A stretch of DNA of 8,661 bases, taken from contig JAGRMP010000219.1 of the NCBI GenBank assembly GCA_020441225.1, positions 1 through 8,661 on the forward strand, written 5' to 3'. This document shows, piece after piece, positions 6,029 through 8,661 of the stretch; positions within the stretch are counted from its first letter, which is position 1, and every line of letters begins with the position of its first letter. The notes below the pieces were generated by a model. The model saw only the letters and a list, made by a program, of their open reading frames with translations. It was not told where the DNA came from and did not search any database. This stretch comes from Maritimibacter sp. (GTDB lineage Bacteria; Pseudomonadota; Alphaproteobacteria; Rhodobacterales; Rhodobacteraceae). A program made the position numbers and the translations under genes.

Positions 6029-6708
6029 GTGAAGATCCTGCTCGCAGAAGACGACGCGAAACTCGCCGATTACGTCAGCGCCGGGCTCGAGGAGGACGGC
6101 CACAGCGTCGAGCATTTCGCCGATGGGCGCGACGCGCTGACCTATGCGCTCTACAACCCCTGCGACCTCGCGATCCTCGACCGGATGATGCCGGGGATGG
6201 ACGGGGTCTCGGTGGTCAAGGCGACTGCGCGCTGCAGGGCTCGGAAATGCCGGTGATCTTTCTCACCGGGCTCGGAGATGTCGACAACAAGGTCGAAGGG
6301 CTCTCGGCGGGCGCCGACGATTACCTGACCAAGCCGTTTCATTTCTCCGAGCTGCGCGCGCGGATCGAGGTGCTGACCCGCCGCCATTCCACCCGTGCCG
6401 AGGTGACCAAGCTCACCGTGCACGACCTCGAGCTTGACCTGCTCGCGCGCACGGCGCGCCGGCAGGGCAAGACCATCGAGCTGCAGAACAAGGAATTCAT
6501 GCTGCTCGAAGTGCTGATGCGCAATGCCGGGCGGGTGCTGACCCGCACGCTGCTGCTCGAACGGATCTGGAACTACAATTTCGAACCCAATACCTCGGTG
6601 CTCGAAACCCATATGAGCCGGTTGCGCGCCAAGATCGACAAGCCCTTCGACGTGGCCCTGATCCAGACGGTGCGCAACGCCGGCTATTCGATCCATGGAC
6701 CGCGGTGA
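6029..6708 (+). pseudogene. Second OmpR-family response regulator, reading frame broken in the receiver domain
   Basis: The start is GTG at 6029, with AAAGGGGA 6 nt upstream. The first frame (6029-6256) encodes the receiver front half: acidic pair E7-D8-D9 and phospho-acceptor D51 in I-L-D-R-M-M-P-G-M-D-G. After V-V-K-A (codon ending 6223) it degenerates into T-A-R-C-R-A-R-K-C-R and stops at 6254-6256. The sequence resumes in another frame with M-P-V-I-F-L-T-G (from 6247), T79, K101 in T-K-P-F, and then a complete winged-helix domain ending in T-V-R-N-A-G-Y. Removing two bases between 6221 and 6246 restores the usual family length (about 225 residues) and a normal helix (for example A-L-R-A-Q-G-S-E). 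All key residues are intact on both sides. This could be a sequencing error in GC-rich DNA or a recent real lesion. The kinase downstream overlaps the gene by 14 nt. Confidence 0.85.
6247..6708 (+). CDS. C-terminal half of the broken response regulator (end of receiver plus DNA-binding domain)
   Basis: If the frame break is real, this 153-residue frame could be made on its own: ATG at 6247 has AGGG (6236-6239) 7 nt upstream and overlaps the stop of the front half (6254-6256) by 10 nt, an arrangement that permits coupled re-initiation. It would contain receiver strands 4-5 with the conserved Lys of T-K-P-F (residue 29 here) but not the phospho-acceptor Asp, followed by a full winged helix (about 54-150). 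Such a product could bind DNA but not be phosphorylated. More simply, it is one gene with the upstream half. Confidence 0.55.
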   Translation: MPVIFLTGLGDVDNKVEGLSAGADDYLTKPFHFSELRARIEVLTRRHSTRAEVTKLTVHDLELDLLARTARRQGKTIELQNKEFMLLEVLMRNAGRVLTRTLLLERIWNYNFEPNTSVLETHMSRLRAKIDKPFDVALIQTVRNAGYSIHGPR

Positions 6709-8092
6709 CATCCTGTCGGGCGCCGCCTTCAAGGCGGTGCTGCACGCGGCCTTGGTGTTTCTCGCGGTGCTCCTCGCCATGGCGGTCTTTTCCATCGCCG
6801 CCATCGACCGGCTGATGACAGACCAGGTGCGCCTCAGGGTCGAGGAGATGGCGCAGAGCGTGTCCGGGCTTGCCGACGACGAGACCGGGGCGGGGGGCGA
6901 AACCGGCGAGGGGCTCGTGGAGCGGGTCAGGGCGGTCACCCGCAGCGCCGCGGGTCGGACGCTCGCCTACGCGGTCTTCGATGCCGGGGGCACCCGGATC
7001 GCAGGCAATACCGACATAAGGCCCGAGCACGGCGACTGGGTCGAGCTGCCGGTGACGCTCGAGCTTGCGCCGCATGTGGGCGCGGAACAGGCTGAGGAAA
7101 GCTATCTCCTGCACGCGATCCCGGTCGGGGACATGACGCTCGTCGTGGGCCGCAGCACCGCCTATATCCAGCTCGCCCGGCGGGAGGCGATCCGGGGATT
7201 CGCGCTTACCGGTTTCGTCGTCGTGCTGGCGATGCTGGCGATCGGCTACGTGCTGAGCCGCCGCTCGCTCGTGTCGCTGGTCGCGATGAGCGCGGCGCTC
7301 GACCGGGTGTCGCGGGGCGAGGTCGGCGCGCGGGTGCCGGTCTCGGGGCGCAACGACCAGATCGACCGCATCGCCCGGCAGGTGAATGCCCATCTCGACC
7401 AGCTCGACGCGCTGTTCGGCCAGACCAGGCGCACCGCCACCGCCGTCGCCCACGACCTGCGCCGGCCGCTCGCGCGGGCGACGCTGGGGCTCGAACGGAC
7501 GCTGGACCGGGCCGAAGCGGGCGACGATACGCGCGGCGGGATCGAACAGGCGCTGGCCGATCTCGCCAGCCTGCAATCGGTGATCGCCTCGATCCTGCGG
7601 ATCGCGCGGATCGAAAGCGGCGACGTGGGGGCGATGCAGGCCTTCGATCTGCGCGAGGTGCTCGACGAGGTGGCCGAGACCTTCGCCCCCGTCGCCGAGG
7701 ACGCGGCGCAGGTGCTGGTCTATGCCCGGGCCGAGACGCCCCTGACGGTCAACGGCGATGCCGAGATGCTCGCCCAGCTCGTCGTCAACCTGGTGCAGAA
7801 CGCGATCACCCATGCCGGCGACGGGGCGCGGATCACGCTCGCGGCGGCACCGGGGCCGGACGGGCTGGCGCTCAGCGTCTCGGACACCGGCCCGGGGATT
7901 GCGCCGGAGCTGCGCGCGCGGGTGCTGGAGCCCTTCTACCGGATCGACGAGGCCCGCTCGGTGGACGGCAACGGCATGGGCATGGCGCTGGTCAAGGCCA
8001 TCGCCGACCGCCACGGCGCGGCGCTGTCGCTGGAAGATGCGGGGCCGGGGCTGCGGGTGCGGGTGGATTTCCCCAAGCTTGCAAATCCGTAA
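6695..8092 (+). CDS. Membrane sensor histidine kinase of the second two-component system
   Basis: The 465-residue protein has a first transmembrane helix at about 13-36, a ~125-residue periplasmic sensor loop, and a second helix at about 168-188. HAMP follows at about 189-243. HisKA has the phospho-accepting His253 in V-A-H-D-L-R-R-P. The ATPase domain has the N box N-L-V-Q-N-A (Asn365/Asn369), G1 box D-T-G-P-G-I (397-402), an F-Y-R-I-D-E box (414-419) and G2 box G-N-G-M-G-M (425-430). Nothing catalytic is missing. It overlaps the response regulator by 14 nt with no clear ribosome site, so translation is probably coupled to the regulator's C-terminal frame. Domain order matches the kinase at 73-1446, but the sensor loops are unlike each other, so the two likely sense different signals. 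The ligand is unknown. Confidence 0.93.
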   Translation: MDRGDILSGAAFKAVLHAALVFLAVLLAMAVFSIAAIDRLMTDQVRLRVEEMAQSVSGLADDETGAGGETGEGLVERVRAVTRSAAGRTLAYAVFDAGGTRIAGNTDIRPEHGDWVELPVTLELAPHVGAEQAEESYLLHAIPVGDMTLVVGRSTAYIQLARREAIRGFALTGFVVVLAMLAIGYVLSRRSLVSLVAMSAALDRVSRGEVGARVPVSGRNDQIDRIARQVNAHLDQLDALFGQTRRTATAVAHDLRRPLARATLGLERTLDRAEAGDDTRGGIEQALADLASLQSVIASILRIARIESGDVGAMQAFDLREVLDEVAETFAPVAEDAAQVLVYARAETPLTVNGDAEMLAQLVVNLVQNAITHAGDGARITLAAAPGPDGLALSVSDTGPGIAPELRARVLEPFYRIDEARSVDGNGMGMALVKAIADRHGAALSLEDAGPGLRVRVDFPKLANP

Positions 8093-8110
8093 ACTTCAGG
8101 CCGGGTTCAC
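8086..8110 (+). promoter_or_regulatory. Imperfect inverted repeat overlapping the kinase stop codon
   Basis: GTAAAC (8089-8094) and GTTCAC (8105-8110) form a near-palindrome with a 10-bp spacer. TCCGTAAACTT (8086-8096) matches TCCGTGAACTT (1481-1491) in 10 of 11 positions, and each lies at the end of one of the two kinase genes. It may be a regulator site serving what follows; evidence is motif-level only. Confidence 0.28.
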
Positions 8111-8170
8111 GCAGGGCAGGGCGGTCAGACTTCGGGCATGACGCCACGCCGTGGCCCCCGGACCCAGATC

Positions 8171-8314
8171 ATGAAATCGGCCAAGAAGTCTTTCCTCGTT
8201 TTTCTCGTCTGCCTCGTCACGCTCTGGCCGGTCGCCCGGTCGGTGGCCACGTCCACCGGCCTGATCCACGTCACCGCGGCGCAACACTCCCGGGCACCGA
8301 CCTCTCTGCGGTAG
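8171..8314 (+). CDS. Possible small secreted or membrane peptide (47 residues)
   Basis: The frame opens with a lysine-rich start (M-K-S-A-K-K-S), then a 15-residue hydrophobic core (F-L-V-F-L-V-C-L-V-T-L-W-P-V-A) and a polar tail ending at TAG (8312-8314). That is the layout of a signal peptide or single-pass small membrane protein. Third codon positions are strongly G/C, as in neighbouring genes. An in-frame ATG at 8138 would give 58 residues. No strong ribosome site precedes either start, and I recognise no family. It follows the second kinase just as the repeat protein follows the first, and a plus-strand terminator-like hairpin lies 97 nt downstream. It may be a chance frame. Confidence 0.35.
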   Translation: MKSAKKSFLVFLVCLVTLWPVARSVATSTGLIHVTAAQHSRAPTSLR

Positions 8315-8328
8315 CCCGGTCCGGCGGC

Positions 8329-8360
8329 GGTGCGGTCCTCCTTGCTCCAGGGGCCGCACC
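8329..8360. terminator. Strong hairpin between convergent genes, without U-run
   Basis: An 11-bp stem (8329-8339 with 8350-8360; GGTGCGG pairs with CCGCACC, then G-C and G-U pairs) surrounds a 10-nt loop. It lies 25 nt past the stop of the minus-strand transporter. The lack of a T-run on either strand makes it an atypical terminator, possibly only an mRNA 3'-end stabiliser. Confidence 0.4.
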
Positions 8361-8385
8361 GTCGGCCGACGATCCGCCGCGTGCC

Positions 8386-8661
8386 TCAATGCGCCATCGC
8401 CGGGGCCGCACCCGCGGTCGCCGCGGGCTTTTTCAGCACCAGCGCGAGCGGCAGCATCGCGAAGGCGGCGAGCGCCGAGAGCAGGAAAGCATCCTGAAAC
8501 GCGAGCATCGTCGCCTGCTGGGCGACCACACCCGCGAGCTCCGCCGCGGCATTCGGGCTCTGCGGCGTGAGGCCGAGGGGCGCGAGCCAGGCGGTGAGGT
8601 TGCGGTCGAAAGGCGTGAGCCCGCCCGCCAGCGTCGCGTAATGGTAGCTGGTGCGCCGGGC
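8386..8661 (-). CDS. DHA2/EmrB-like drug efflux transporter, C-terminal end (partial)
   Basis: The last 91 residues plus stop (8388-8386) are present; the gene continues past the window edge. The fragment shows H-Y-A-T-L at the start, a ~45-residue periplasmic loop (D-R-N-L-T-A-W-L to A-G-V-V-A-Q-Q-A), then A-F-Q-D-A-F-L-L-S leading into a final membrane helix and a short K-K-P tail. This Q-A-x-x-L-A-F-x-D-x-F pattern before the last helix is typical of 14-helix major facilitator pumps of the EmrB/QacA type, which export drugs by proton antiport, usually with an EmrA-type adaptor. The substrate is unknown. A DHA2 family member is likely; the name EmrB itself cannot be proven from this piece. 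Confidence 0.78.
   Translation of the reverse strand, partial: ARRTSYHYATLAGGLTPFDRNLTAWLAPLGLTPQSPNAAAELAGVVAQQATMLAFQDAFLLSALAAFAMLPLALVLKKPAATAGAAPAMAH
8411..8433 (+). terminator. Terminator-like hairpin on the plus strand inside the transporter 3' end
   Basis: CCCGCGG (8411-8417) and CCGCGGG (8421-8427) pair perfectly around TCG, followed by CTTTTT. On the plus strand this has the full form of an intrinsic terminator for transcripts from the second kinase or small ORF, about 320 nt past the kinase stop. On the minus strand the same bases encode the K-K-P-A-A-T-A-G tail of the transporter. Confidence 0.55.

Noticed and set aside
6221..6249. Programmed -1 ribosomal frameshift in the response regulator
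   Set aside because: No slippery heptamer (X-XXY-YYZ) lies before the first-frame stop, and the residues read before the stop do not fit the family. An indel explains the data better.
6497..8014. 505-codon minus-strand frame over the second kinase
   Set aside because: R/H/D/G-rich low-complexity product, a shadow of the kinase, which has all catalytic boxes on the plus strand.
8096..8389. 97-codon minus-strand frame downstream of the transporter
   Set aside because: Arginine/glycine-rich, no start signal and no recognisable domain; the hydrophobic plus-strand frame is the better candidate.

Overview
The window is uniformly very GC-rich, with a strong G/C bias at third codon positions. Every recognisable gene is of an alphaproteobacterial type: OmpR-family two-component systems, HdeD/DUF308, an MprF/LpiA-like protein and an EmrB-like transporter. 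I infer a free-living alphaproteobacterium, most likely Rhodobacterales, but no marker gene here fixes the genus. I see no rRNA, tRNA, CRISPR array, IS element or phage gene.

Layout, left to right. (1) At 1-1446 the last codons of an OmpR-type response regulator overlap a complete histidine kinase, with no gap. (2) A 200-bp control region (1447-1646) carries 11-bp-phased heptamers, an inverted repeat and a leader hairpin. It precedes a secreted 223-residue protein made of three ~68-residue repeats (1647-2318). A UUCG-loop terminator (2349-2373) closes that unit. (3) A GC-rich convergent gap (2374-2649) ends in a tandem 14-bp repeat that runs across the stop codon of mprF. (4) On the minus strand, hdeD-like (5828-5271) and mprF-like (5220-2650) form a two-gene envelope-stress operon. 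(5) A 200-bp divergent region (5829-6028) separates that operon from a second, paralogous response regulator/kinase pair on the plus strand (6029-8092). The regulator's reading frame is broken near 6221-6246. (6) The tail (8093-8385) holds a possible tiny secreted or membrane peptide ORF and hairpins. The window ends in the 3' end of a minus-strand DHA2/EmrB-like efflux pump (8386-8661).

How they may work together (inference): two related sensor-regulator systems flank genes whose families are known for acid tolerance and for resistance to cationic peptides or drugs (HdeD, MprF, EmrB-like). The divergent placement of the second system beside hdeD-mprF suggests it controls that operon. The first system probably controls the repeat protein behind it, because OmpR-like phased boxes lie between them. 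The most noteworthy items are the broken response regulator, the phased boxes upstream of the three-repeat periplasmic protein, and the 14-bp repeat array over the mprF stop codon.
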